From JBLKSS01 sp047607725 (lineage in GTDB: Bacteria; Pseudomonadota; Gammaproteobacteria; Enterobacterales; Enterobacteriaceae), in assembly GCF_047607725.1 (NCBI RefSeq), contig NZ_JBLKSS010000009.1, positions 1 through 43,942 of the forward strand: a stretch of 43,942 bases of DNA, written 5' to 3'. The notes beneath the pieces are model-generated. The model had not been told where the DNA came from. It saw only the letters and a program-made list of their open reading frames with translations, and did no database searches. Shown here piece after piece: positions 32,500 through 42,304 of the stretch. Within the stretch, counting starts at the first letter, position 1. The number at the start of each line of letters is the position of its first letter. Position numbers and translations under genes: made by a program.

Positions 32500-32922
32500 T
32501 CATGATGGGGGAGGCGTGATGCTATGCATTATGCCGCCGGGGCGCCAGTGCAGGGTGAGTATGAGATGGCCGGTATCACCGTTGAGCCGCTGCGCAATCG
32601 GGATGAATCCGTGGCGATGATAAAACCGGCAGGCGTTACGGTTGAGCCGGTAAACTTCCAGCGTCAGCGCGGGATAAGCCTGCTGCACCAGCGCCATCAG
32701 CGCCCCTACCACCTTGTCGCGCAACACGCTGATAAAGCCGGCGAGTGCGGATTCCCGCTCCGCCACCCAGGTACGGGCAGCGGGTAGATATTCGTCACGC
32801 ACCGACGGCAGACTCTCCTGCCAATAGAAGGGCGGAATGAAAGGATGCGCGCGGGTGGTGCTTTCAAGCCACAGCGCTAACACCGCCGGCAGATCCTGCT
32901 GGCGCATAGGCCGGATCACCAT
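32500..32922 (-). pseudogene. yiaC: YiaC-type GNAT acetyltransferase with internal deletion
   Basis: The N-terminal part (LPAVLALWLESTTRAHPFIPPFY) and C-terminal part (ALTLEVYRLNRNACRFYHRHGF) are clearly YiaC, a GNAT enzyme shown in E. coli to acetylate protein lysines. Between FISVL and ALM only about six residues remain where E. coli has 21. The missing part includes the strand and the RxxGxG-type loop that hold acetyl-CoA. The frame is kept, so a protein could be made, but it should not bind the cofactor. The C-terminus is slightly extended. Confidence 0.72.
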
Positions 32923-33163
32923 GAGACATCGGCTTGCGCGACGTTTTGCCGGCGGAAGTTGATACGGCCAATGTTCCGGTGCGAATAAGGTTGCATAGAC
33001 CCTCCTGCCGTTCGGCGAATAAGCACGACGCTGACCCTTCTGGTTGAATCTGCGGCGCGTATTCGCAGTTGTTGCCGGATCCGGGCTGTATATCTAAACG
33101 CCAGAGGGTATACTGGCGCCTTCTCATTACATCACATCCACTAGCAACGCGTGCGAATTCAAC

Positions 33164-34078
33164 ATGCAAAAGTTTGATCCCAAGACCTTTCAGGGCCTGA
33201 TCCTGACGCTCCAGGATTACTGGGCGCGTCAGGGCTGCACCATCGTCCAGCCGCTGGATATGGAAGTCGGCGCGGGGACTTCCCATCCCATGACCTGCCT
33301 GCGGGCGCTTGGTCCAGAGCCCATCGTCGTCGCCTACGTACAGCCTTCGCGCCGTCCTACCGATGGCCGCTACGGTGAAAACCCCAACCGGCTGCAGCAT
33401 TATTACCAGTTTCAGGTCATCATCAAACCTTCGCCGGAGAATATCCAGGAATTATATCTCGGTTCGCTGAGAGAAGTTGGCCTGGATTCCACCATTCACG
33501 ATATCCGTTTCGTGGAGGACAACTGGGAAAACCCGACATTGGGGGCCTGGGGACTGGGCTGGGAAGTCTGGCTGAACGGCATGGAGGTGACGCAGTTTAC
33601 CTATTTTCAGCAGGTGGGCGGGCTGGAATGCCGGCCGGTCACGGGGGAAATTACCTACGGGCTTGAGCGTTTGGCGATGTATCTGCAGGGCGTCGATAGC
33701 GTCTATGATCTGGTCTGGAGCGATGGCCCGCTGGGCCGTACCACCTATGGCGACGTGTTTCATCAAAACGAAGTCGAGCAATCGACTTACAATTTTGAAT
33801 ATGCCGACGTGGATTTTCTGTTCACCTGCTTTGAACAGTATGAAAAAGAGGCGCAAACCCTGCTGGCCCTGGAAAAACCGCTGCCGCTGCCGGCCTATGA
33901 GCGCATTCTTAAGGCGGCGCACAGCTTCAATTTGCTGGACGCCCGCAAGGCGATTTCGGTCACGGAGCGTCAGCGCTATATTCTGCGGATCCGCACCTTG
34001 ACCAAAGCCGTGGCGGAAGCCTACTACGCTTCACGCGAAGCGCTGGGTTTCCCGATGTGCAAAAAGAATGAGAAATAA
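33164..34078 (+). CDS. glyQ: Glycyl-tRNA synthetase alpha subunit
   Basis: GlyQ is the catalytic subunit of the heterotetrameric class II glycyl-tRNA synthetase. The product is 304 aa (E. coli 303), starting MQKFDPKTFQGLILTLQDYW, with conserved class II stretches PSRRPTDGRYGENPNRLQHY and GGLECRPVTGEITYGLERLA. It is 9 bases upstream of glyS. Essential and intact. Confidence 0.97.
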   Translation: MQKFDPKTFQGLILTLQDYWARQGCTIVQPLDMEVGAGTSHPMTCLRALGPEPIVVAYVQPSRRPTDGRYGENPNRLQHYYQFQVIIKPSPENIQELYLGSLREVGLDSTIHDIRFVEDNWENPTLGAWGLGWEVWLNGMEVTQFTYFQQVGGLECRPVTGEITYGLERLAMYLQGVDSVYDLVWSDGPLGRTTYGDVFHQNEVEQSTYNFEYADVDFLFTCFEQYEKEAQTLLALEKPLPLPAYERILKAAHSFNLLDARKAISVTERQRYILRIRTLTKAVAEAYYASREALGFPMCKKNEK

Positions 34079-34087
34079 GAGGTAGCC

Positions 34088-36157
34088 ATGACGCAACACA
34101 CTTTTCTGGTGGAAATCGGCACGGAAGAGCTGCCGCCAAAGGCGCTGCGCGCTTTGGCTGAGGCCTTCGCCGCCCAAATTAGCGGTGAACTTGATGCGGC
34201 CAGCGTTCGCCACGGCGAAGTGAGCTGGTTTGCCGCGCCGCGCCGGCTGGCGGTCAAGGTCGCCGAACTCGACGGCGCCCAGGCCGATAGCGACGTTGAG
34301 AAGCGCGGCCCCGCCGTCGCCCAGGCGTTCGACGCCGACGGCAACTCGACGAAAGCGACCGAGGGCTGGGCGCGCGGCTGCGGCATTACGGTCAGCCAGG
34401 CCAAGCGTCTTGCGACCGAGAAAGGCGAATGGCTGGTTTACCGCGCCCGGGTAAAGGGGCAGCCTGTGCAGGCCCTGCTGTGCGATATGGTCAGCCGCGC
34501 GCTGGGTAAGCTGCCGATCCCGAAAATGATGCGCTGGGGCGACAATGAGACTCAATTCATTCGGCCGGTGCACACCGTGACGATGCTGCTGGACGACAGC
34601 GTGATACCGGGCAAGGTGCTTGGCATTGACGCCGATCGCCTTCTGCGCGGCCACCGCTTTATGGGCGAGCGGGAAATCAGCCTCGAGCACGCGGATCAGT
34701 ATCCGCAGGTGTTGCTGGCGCGCGGCTGGGTAATGGCCGACTATTTGCAGCGTAAAGAAACGATTCGCCGAGACGCGGAAGCGGCGGCCAAACGGTTAGG
34801 CGGCGTGGCCGATCTGAGCGATAGCCTGCTGGAAGAGGTCACGTCGCTGGTGGAATGGCCGGTGGTGCTTACCGCCCGTTTTGAAGAGAAGTTCCTGGCG
34901 GTGCCGGCGGAAGCGCTGGTCTACACCATGAAAGGCGACCAAAAATACTTCCCGGTGTATGACGCCGCGGGCAATCTGATGCCGCACTTCATCTTCGTAG
35001 CCAATATCGAGTCGAAAGATCCGCAGCAGATTATCGCCGGCAATGAAAAGGTCGTGCGCCCGCGGTTGGCGGATGCGGAATTCTTCTTCAATACCGACCG
35101 CAAACAGCGGTTGGAAGATCGCCTGCCGCGCCTGGATACGGTGCTGTTCCAAAAGCAGTTTGGCACCCTGCGCGATAAAAGCGATCGCATCGAAGCCCTG
35201 GCGGCCTGGATAGCCGCCCGAATTGGTGCGGATGTGCCGCAGGCGGCGCGTGCTGGCCTGTTGTCCAAATGCGACCTGATGACCAATATGGTGTTTGAAT
35301 TTACCGACACCCAGGGTGTGATGGGCATGCATTACGCCCGCTATGATGGCGAGCCGGAAGCGGTGGCGGTGGCACAAAAAGAGCAATATCAGCCGCGATT
35401 CGCCGGCGATGCCCTCCCCACGACGCTGGTGTCCTGCACGGTGGCCATCGCCGACAAGATGGACACGCTGGCCGGCATTTTCGGTATCGGCCAGCATCCT
35501 AAAGGGGATAAAGATCCTTTCGCCCTGCGCCGCGCCGCCCTCGGCGTGCTGCGTATCATCGTGGAAAAACAGCTGCCCCTCGACCTGCAGACGTTGACGG
35601 AAGAGGCGGCGCGCCTGTACGGCGAAAAGCTGACCAACGGCGCGGTGGTGGAGGATGTTATCGACTTCATTCTCGGCCGTTTCCGCGCCTGGTATCAAGA
35701 GCAGGGACACAGCGTCGACACCATCCAGGCGGTACTGGCACGTCGCCCGACCCGCCCGGCGGATTTCGACGCCCGGGTACGCGCGGTGAGCTATTTCCAC
35801 ACCCTGGATGAAGCCGCTGCGCTGGCGGCGGCCAACAAGCGGGTATCGAACATTTTGGCCAAAGCCGACGATCCGGTCCACGCGAGTCTGCAGGCCTCGT
35901 TACTTAAGGATCCGGCGGAGATCACGCTGGCGACCCATTTGGTGGTGCTACGCGAAAAACTGCAGCCGATGTTCGAGGCCGGACGCTATCAGGACGTGTT
36001 GGTGGAGCTGGCGGCGCTGCGTGAGCCGGTGGATGCCTTCTTTGATAGCGTCATGGTGATGGCGGAGGATAATCAGGTGCGGATGAATCGCCTGACGTTG
36101 CTGTCGCAGCTGCGCGAACTGTTCTTGCAGGTCGCGGATATTTCGCTGCTGCAATAG
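34088..36157 (+). CDS. glyS: Glycyl-tRNA synthetase beta subunit
   Basis: GlyS binds tRNA-Gly for the alpha subunit. The product is 689 aa, the E. coli length. It starts TFLVEIGTEELPPKALRAL, includes MKGDQKYFPVYD and the GIGQHPKGDKDPFALRRAALG segment, and ends in an anticodon-binding DALR-like helical domain. No lesion is seen. It is co-transcribed with glyQ. Confidence 0.97.
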   Translation: MTQHTFLVEIGTEELPPKALRALAEAFAAQISGELDAASVRHGEVSWFAAPRRLAVKVAELDGAQADSDVEKRGPAVAQAFDADGNSTKATEGWARGCGITVSQAKRLATEKGEWLVYRARVKGQPVQALLCDMVSRALGKLPIPKMMRWGDNETQFIRPVHTVTMLLDDSVIPGKVLGIDADRLLRGHRFMGEREISLEHADQYPQVLLARGWVMADYLQRKETIRRDAEAAAKRLGGVADLSDSLLEEVTSLVEWPVVLTARFEEKFLAVPAEALVYTMKGDQKYFPVYDAAGNLMPHFIFVANIESKDPQQIIAGNEKVVRPRLADAEFFFNTDRKQRLEDRLPRLDTVLFQKQFGTLRDKSDRIEALAAWIAARIGADVPQAARAGLLSKCDLMTNMVFEFTDTQGVMGMHYARYDGEPEAVAVAQKEQYQPRFAGDALPTTLVSCTVAIADKMDTLAGIFGIGQHPKGDKDPFALRRAALGVLRIIVEKQLPLDLQTLTEEAARLYGEKLTNGAVVEDVIDFILGRFRAWYQEQGHSVDTIQAVLARRPTRPADFDARVRAVSYFHTLDEAAALAAANKRVSNILAKADDPVHASLQASLLKDPAEITLATHLVVLREKLQPMFEAGRYQDVLVELAALREPVDAFFDSVMVMAEDNQVRMNRLTLLSQLRELFLQVADISLLQ

Positions 36158-36177
36158 GCCGCGTGTTGCCGCCGGCA

Positions 36178-36199
36178 CGGCGCCCCCTGTCGGGCGCCG
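36178..36199 (+). terminator. Hairpin after glyQS
   Basis: An 8-bp stem CGGCGCCC / GGGCGCCG with a six-base loop lies 20 bases after the glyS stop. A TTTTT follows only 11 bases later, so termination strength is uncertain. Confidence 0.45.
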
Positions 36200-36312
36200 A
36201 GTCCGCGGTTTTTGCCCGTCGCGAAACTGCACTATCATTGTTACTGAGTCAGGGAAGGCGAAGTGAATACCTAAACCGGGAAAATGAGTTTTCATTTACA
36301 GGAATAAAGGTT

Positions 36313-37055
36313 ATGACTTTAAGGGAGCGCATGGGTCTCTATCGACCGCTGCTGGCAATGCTTGTTTTGTTGCTTGGCGTCTTTCAACTGACCGGCTGCG
36401 GCGATAAAGAGCCGGAACAGCAGCAAGCCTTTATACAATTCTTGCAAAATACGATTTTGCCGGGCGGTGAACGGATCCCCACTCTGAGCGCGGCGCAAAA
36501 GGAGCAGTTTGGCCCATACGCCAATGACTACCAGATTTTGCAAACCTTTAGCGACAAATTCCTCAGCTCGGTTAACGGCTCGCTGGTACCGGTGCTCGAT
36601 GAGATAAGCCAAATTCGCGTGCCGCAGGATTATGTGTCCCATCGGCAGACGCTCGCGCAGGCCGGCGGCGCGCTGAATATGCTTGCCCCCGATCTGGCTC
36701 GTGCTAAAAAACAGGCGGACGATGCCCGCGCCGCGCTTAAGCAGCCTGAAGATTTGCAAAAGGTTTATACGCAGGCGTACGACAAGCTGGTAACAGGGCC
36801 GATACAGAAAGTCACACCCGTGATCGGCGCCACCTCTTCTCTGGCGGAGCAGCTGGTCCATGTGGGGATTTTCTCGCCATGCAGACGGGACAGGGGCAGC
36901 CCAGCTATGAAGGGGGATCGGTAAGTTTCCCCACGCAGCTGCAGGTCACGCAATATAACGAGCTTATGACCGGCCTGCAAAACCAGCATCAGCAGCTGCT
37001 ACAGGCGCAAAACAGTGCAGGCGCGGCCTGTGCGCCACCGCCCTGGGCTAGGTGA
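36313..37055 (+). pseudogene. yiaF: YiaF lipoprotein (DUF3053), frameshifted near its end
   Basis: ATG 36313 begins a signal peptide ending in the lipobox LTGC, followed by DKEPEQQQAFIQFLQNTILP, as in the YiaF/DUF3053 family of unknown function. Near residue 184, after AEQLVHVG, one G is missing from a short G-run (36864-36867). With it restored, the protein continues DFLAMQTGQGQPSYEGGSVS... to the stop at 37055. As written the last quarter is replaced by a short wrong tail. It lies between glyS and mtlA. Confidence 0.78.
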
Positions 37056-37286
37056 TGCCGGACGGGCGCACGGTTGGCCTGCTCGTCCTGCCGCCGAGCT
37101 TAATACGCCGGCAAGCGCAACCGCGCCGGCGTACCTCGTTGGCGCTTGTCGCCCAGCGCGCGGCGGTAGCGCATATTCCTCTTTTTCTAACGGTAACTTT
37201 GTTACACCTTTTCGCAGCATACCGCCGCGGCTGATGGCCCTTAGCGCCAAGCATCGCCGGTATAGGCGCCCCGCTAACAAGTTTTT

Positions 37287-37462
37287 TGTGATTTAAGTCA
37301 CGTTTCCATTACAAATTCGCTGCCTTATGATGTGATGTAGATCACAATAAGGCGCTAAATTAAACCGGTTCCTCATGAATGTGCTTTTATTTCAGCGTTA
37401 TTTTGTGATGGGTATCACTAGGATAGCCCTCTTTAGGGGGTGTCCTCGTGATTAGCATCACA
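37287..37462 (+). promoter_or_regulatory. Four CRP-like sites upstream of mtlA
   Basis: Four sites of the form TGTGA-N6-TCACA occur in 176 bases: TGTGATTTAAGTCACG (37287), TGTGATGTAGATCACA (37331), TGTGATGGGTATCACT (37404) and CGTGATTAGCATCACA (37447). E. coli mtlA is likewise preceded by several CRP sites. The second is a perfect consensus match. They indicate strong cAMP-CRP activation of mannitol uptake, that is, catabolite repression. Confidence 0.85.
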
Positions 37463-37560
37463 ATAATTGACCTCGCTACGCTATCGCATAAAGAGCGTGG
37501 TAGAGTCGCGCTGCCAATAGTAATACCGGCGGATGATGCAACACTGCCGCAACAAATTTC

Positions 37561-37592
37561 ACGCGCTCTTATTGTATAGTTGTATAGCGCGT
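37561..37592 (+). promoter_or_regulatory. mtlA -10 region within an inverted repeat
   Basis: Arms ACGCGCT (37561-37567) and AGCGCGT (37586-37592) flank the -10-like TATAGT (37575-37580). A repressor such as MtlR or another protein might act here, or it is an early RNA hairpin. The ATG of mtlA is 21 bases further on, with an AAGGGTGAG ribosome site. Confidence 0.45.
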
Positions 37593-37612
37593 CTCAATAA
37601 GGGTGAGTTTTT

Positions 37613-39526
37613 ATGTCTTCTTCGGATATCAAGGTCAGAGTGCAGAACTTTGGCCGCTTCCTGAGCAATATGGTGATGCCCAATATTGGCGCCTTTATCG
37701 CCTGGGGCATCATCACCGCGCTGTTTATTCCTACGGGCTGGACGCCAAACGCGACGTTGGCCAAATTGGTCGCACCGATGATCACCTACCTGCTACCGCT
37801 GCTGATTGGCTATACCGGCGGTCGGATGGTAGGGGGCGAGTGCGGTGGCGTCGTCGGCGCGATTACCACGATGGGGGTGATCGCCGGCGCCGATATGCCG
37901 ATGTTCCTCGGCTCGATGATTGCCGGTCCTCTGGGCGGCTGGGCTATCAAACGCTTCGACCGCGTTGTAGACGGTAAAATCAAAAGCGGCTTCGAGATGC
38001 TGGTGAATAACTTCTCGGCCGGTATTATCGGTATGTTGCTGGCGATCTTGGCCTTCCTGGCTATTGGTCCGCTGGTCGAAATGTTGTCAAAAGGCCTGGC
38101 GGCCGGCGTTCACCTGATGGTGACCTATAACATGCTGCCGCTGACCTCCATCTTCGTCGAGCCGGCAAAAATCCTGTTCCTGAATAATGCCATCAACCAC
38201 GGCATCTTCTCGCCGCTGGGTATTCAGCAGGCAACAGAGACCGGTAAATCGATATTCTTCCTGATTGAAGCCAACCCCGGCCCGGGCATGGGCGTTCTGA
38301 TGGCGTATATGCTGTTTGGCCGCGGTAACGCCAAGCAGTCCGCCGGCGGCGCAGGCATCATCCATTTCCTGGGGGGTATTCACGAAATTTACTTCCCCTA
38401 TGTGCTGATGAACCCGCGTTTACTGATTGCGGTGATCCTCGGCGGCATGACCGGCGTTTTCACGCTGAATCTGCTGGGCGGCGGTCTGGTTTCGCCGGCG
38501 TCTCCCGGCTCCATTCTGCCCGTGTTGGCCATGACCCCCAAAGGCACCTATTTCGCTAACCTGGCCGCTATCGTTGCCGCTTTCGCCGTCTCGTTCATCA
38601 TCTCTTCGATTTTGCTCAAGAGTTCACGCGCGACCGGCGATGAAGATAATCTCGCCGAGGCGTCACGCCGCGTGCAGGATATGAATGCCCAGTCAAAAGG
38701 CGTCGCCGCCCCCGTTAACGCTGGCGCCACGGGCGATTTAAGCTCGGTGCGCAAAATTATTGTGGCTTGTGACGCAGGTATGGGATCGAGCGCGATGGGC
38801 GCCGGCGTGTTGCGTAAAAAGGTGAACGAGGCCGGGTTGAAGAACATTAGCGTGACCAACAGCGCCATCAATAATCTACCCGACGATGTGGATTTGGTGA
38901 TAACCCATCGCGATCTGACTGAGCGCGTGATGCGTCATGCGCCGCAGGCGCAGCATATTTCGCTGAATAACTTCCTCGACAGCCAGCTTTACAGCGATTT
39001 GACCGCGCGTCTGGTGGCGGTACAGAAAAGCGGGGATAATCAGCAAAAAGTCATGACCACGCTGGACGACAGCGAACAAAACCTGTTCCGCCTCACCGCA
39101 GACAACGTTTTTCTCGGTCAACACGCGGATCATAAAGAGCAGGCGATCCGTTTCGCCGGTGAGCAGTTGGTTAAAGGCGGTTATGTCCAGCCCGAATATG
39201 TACAGGCGATGCTGGATCGCGAAAAACTGACCTCGACTTATCTGGGTGAGTCCATCGCGGTGCCGCACGGCACGATCGAGGCGAAGGATCGCGTTCTGCG
39301 TACCGGCGTCGTGTTCTGCCAGTACCCTGACGGCGTACGCTTTGGTGATGAGGAAGACGATATCGCCCGGCTGGTGATAGGTATAGCCGCGCGCAATAAC
39401 GAGCATATTCAGGTCATCACCAGTTTAACCAATGCACTGGATGATGACGCGGTGATCGCACGTTTAAGTCAAACCACCGACGTGCAGGAAGTCCTGGAAC
39501 TGCTGGCGAGCGCTAAAGCGTCCTGA
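37613..39526 (+). CDS. mtlA: Mannitol-specific PTS enzyme IICBA
   Basis: MtlA imports mannitol and phosphorylates it to mannitol 1-phosphate. The product is 637 aa, the E. coli length. The membrane IIC domain covers about residues 1-335 (with GGIHEIYFPYVLMNPRL). The IIB domain has the phospho-cysteine at residue 386 (VACDAGMGSSAMG). The IIA domain has the phospho-histidine at residue 552 (ESIAVPHGTIEAKDR). All active residues are present. It heads the mtlADR operon behind four CRP sites. Confidence 0.97.
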   Translation: MSSSDIKVRVQNFGRFLSNMVMPNIGAFIAWGIITALFIPTGWTPNATLAKLVAPMITYLLPLLIGYTGGRMVGGECGGVVGAITTMGVIAGADMPMFLGSMIAGPLGGWAIKRFDRVVDGKIKSGFEMLVNNFSAGIIGMLLAILAFLAIGPLVEMLSKGLAAGVHLMVTYNMLPLTSIFVEPAKILFLNNAINHGIFSPLGIQQATETGKSIFFLIEANPGPGMGVLMAYMLFGRGNAKQSAGGAGIIHFLGGIHEIYFPYVLMNPRLLIAVILGGMTGVFTLNLLGGGLVSPASPGSILPVLAMTPKGTYFANLAAIVAAFAVSFIISSILLKSSRATGDEDNLAEASRRVQDMNAQSKGVAAPVNAGATGDLSSVRKIIVACDAGMGSSAMGAGVLRKKVNEAGLKNISVTNSAINNLPDDVDLVITHRDLTERVMRHAPQAQHISLNNFLDSQLYSDLTARLVAVQKSGDNQQKVMTTLDDSEQNLFRLTADNVFLGQHADHKEQAIRFAGEQLVKGGYVQPEYVQAMLDREKLTSTYLGESIAVPHGTIEAKDRVLRTGVVFCQYPDGVRFGDEEDDIARLVIGIAARNNEHIQVITSLTNALDDDAVIARLSQTTDVQEVLELLASAKAS

Positions 39527-39565
39527 CCAGGCATGGGGGCGGGGTCACTCTGCGCAAGAAACGAG

Positions 39566-39588
39566 GGGCCTGCCATGGCCCTTTTTTT
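39566..39588 (+). terminator. Intrinsic terminator between mtlA and mtlD
   Basis: GGGCC-TGCCAT-GGCCC followed by seven T, 39 bases after mtlA. The stem is short. It probably reduces mtlD relative to mtlA and forms a 3' end for mtlA mRNA. Confidence 0.6.
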
Positions 39589-39625
39589 GCTTAGATTTTT
39601 GCTGAGATAATTTAAGGTTAACGTT

Positions 39626-40774
39626 ATGAAAGCATTACATTTCGGAGCAGGTAATATCGGCCGCGGGTTTATCGGTAAACTGTTGGCCGATGCCGGTGTA
39701 GAGGTTGTTTTCGCCGATGTGAACCAGCAGGTTCTCGATGCGCTTAACCAGCGCCATCAATACCAGGTGCGGGTGGTGGGTGAACAGGCACAGGTGGAGA
39801 CCGTCAGCCGGGTCAGCGCGGTTCACAGCGGCAGCGACGACGTCGTGGCGCTTATCGCCAGCATGGATTTGATTACCACCGCGGTGGGCCCGCAGATTCT
39901 TGAGCGCATCGCGCCGGCCATTGCTCGCGGACTGGTTAAGCGGCACGATGGCGGCAACACGCAGCCGCTGAACATCATCGCTTGTGAAAATATGGTGCGC
40001 GGCACTAGCCAGCTCAAGCAACACGTTCTTAACGCGCTGGAGCCGCAATATCACGCCTGGATAGAGCAGCAGGTGGGTTTTGTCGATTCCGCCGTGGACC
40101 GTATCGTGCCGCCCGCCGAAGCGGGCAGTGACGATCCACTGGCGGTGATGGTCGAAAGCTTCAGCGAGTGGATTGTGGATAAAACCCAGTTCAAAGGCGT
40201 CCCGCCCACCCTCGCCGGTATGGAACTGACCGACAATTTAATGGCGTTTGTTGAACGCAAGTTGTTTACGCTTAATACCGGCCACGCCATCACCGCTTAT
40301 TTGGGCCAGCTTGCCGGTCACCAGACCATCCGCGATGCCATTCTCGATCCTGCCGTACGCCAAGTAGTCAAAGGCGCGATGGAGGAGAGCGGGGCGGTAC
40401 TTATCAATCGTTATGGCTTCGATGCGCAAAAGCATGCTGCCTATATCAACAAAATTTTGCAGCGCTTCGAGAACCCCTATCTGCACGACGACGTGGAACG
40501 CGTTGGCCGGCAGCCGTTGCGTAAACTTGGCGAAGGCGATCGGTTAATTAAACCTTTGCGCGGTACGTTGGAATACGGCCTTGGCCATGCCAATCTGGTC
40601 AAAGGCATCGCCGCCGCCATGCACTATCGCAGCGATCAGAACCCGCAGGCCAAAGAGTGGGCGGCATTGCTGGCAGACGTTGGCGCTGCGGCGGCGTTGG
40701 CCAAAGTCTCTGGCCTCGATGAAGAAAGTGAAGTTGTCGCGCAAGTGGTGAATGCCTATAACGCCATGCAGTAA
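39626..40774 (+). CDS. mtlD: Mannitol-1-phosphate 5-dehydrogenase
   Basis: MtlD oxidises mannitol 1-phosphate to fructose 6-phosphate with NAD. The product is 382 aa, the E. coli length. The N-terminal dinucleotide fold begins KALHFGAGNIGRGFIGKLL, and the second domain contains the conserved VERKLFTLNTGHAITAYLG with the catalytic lysine. Intact, second gene of the mannitol operon. Confidence 0.97.
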   Translation: MKALHFGAGNIGRGFIGKLLADAGVEVVFADVNQQVLDALNQRHQYQVRVVGEQAQVETVSRVSAVHSGSDDVVALIASMDLITTAVGPQILERIAPAIARGLVKRHDGGNTQPLNIIACENMVRGTSQLKQHVLNALEPQYHAWIEQQVGFVDSAVDRIVPPAEAGSDDPLAVMVESFSEWIVDKTQFKGVPPTLAGMELTDNLMAFVERKLFTLNTGHAITAYLGQLAGHQTIRDAILDPAVRQVVKGAMEESGAVLINRYGFDAQKHAAYINKILQRFENPYLHDDVERVGRQPLRKLGEGDRLIKPLRGTLEYGLGHANLVKGIAAAMHYRSDQNPQAKEWAALLADVGAAAALAKVSGLDEESEVVAQVVNAYNAMQ

Positions 40775-40832
40775 TCGACAGAACCGGGGGCGGATGCGAT
40801 GCCGCTTCCTGGCCCGCTACATGGTATGCAAC

Positions 40833-41372
40833 ATGACGGAAAACACTCAGCTGCTGGAAAATAGCGTGCTCGAACGCCTGAATGCCGGAACCACGGTGCG
40901 GGAGTTTTTGCGGGCGGCGATTACGCTGCTGGCGGAAGCCGTGGCCATTCTGGTGACGCAGGTGTTCCGCAAGGATGACTATGCGGTTAAATACACCGTG
41001 GAGCCGCTACTGGTGGGCGCAGGTCCGCTGTCGGTGCGCTTGAAATTGGTTTATGCGTTGGGGGTGATAAGCCGCCAGGAGTATGAAGACGCCGAACTGC
41101 TGATGGCGCTGCATGAGGAATTGCAGCAGGATCCGGGCGATTACCGCTTTACCGATGATGAAATTATGGGGCCGTTTGGCGAGCTGCATTGTGTCGCCGC
41201 GTTCCCGCCGTCGCCGCAGATCGCGCACGCGCCGGGAGATGAAGAGCTGGCGAAGATGCAACGGCAGCGCTACCAGCAAATGGTGCGCTCCACAATGGTC
41301 CTTTCCGCCCCCGAATATCTGGTGCGGATCAGCGCCAAAAAAGCGTTCTCCGATCGGTTGTTGCTGAAATAA
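40833..41372 (+). CDS. mtlR: Mannitol operon repressor MtlR
   Basis: MtlR represses the mtl operon in E. coli, although it has no recognised DNA-binding fold. The conserved core is clear (LERLNAGTTVREFLRAAI, QVFRKDDYAVKYTVEPLL, GPFGELHCVAA). Relative to E. coli there is a three-residue gap after GPL. ATG 40833 (MTENTQLLENS) gives 179 aa. ATG 40794 is an alternative with a better GGGGG ribosome site and would add 13 residues. Confidence 0.9.
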   Translation: MTENTQLLENSVLERLNAGTTVREFLRAAITLLAEAVAILVTQVFRKDDYAVKYTVEPLLVGAGPLSVRLKLVYALGVISRQEYEDAELLMALHEELQQDPGDYRFTDDEIMGPFGELHCVAAFPPSPQIAHAPGDEELAKMQRQRYQQMVRSTMVLSAPEYLVRISAKKAFSDRLLLK

Positions 41373-41485
41373 ACGCCGCGCCGGGCTTGTTGCGCCCGCG
41401 TTATCCGCCGAAAGGGCAGTGCTGAATCCCACTTACTCACACCTTCCTCCCGAACGTCCGTGTTATTCGCTGACGGCGCGCGGGC

Positions 41486-41514
41486 AAAAAAAAATCCCCG
41501 CCGAGGGCGGGGAT
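41486..41514 (-). terminator. Intrinsic terminator of sodA
   Basis: On the minus strand a perfect 9-bp stem (ATCCCCGCC / GGCGGGGAT) with a three-base loop is followed by nine T. It lies 43 bases after the sodA stop. On the plus strand it may also end mtlR transcription, without a T-run. Confidence 0.85.
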
Positions 41515-41557
41515 GAGCCGGCGTTATCCCGATGCTCGGGCGCGTGGCGGGGATAAA

Positions 41558-42175
<618 letters not shown>

Positions 42176-42304
42176 AACAATCTCTCCATTTCTAGTTGAA
42201 CCGGCCCCCTTTAAAAGTATGTTAGGGTCGCGTAAGCAATCTGATCATTATAGTTAATTAAACGTTGAATAAAACGTTTATCGGTGACTTTAAAAAGAAC
42301 ATGT

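Noticed and set aside
34796..35881. Long minus-strand frame opposite glyS
   Set aside because: It mirrors the G+C-rich codons of glyS, without family motifs or a ribosome site.
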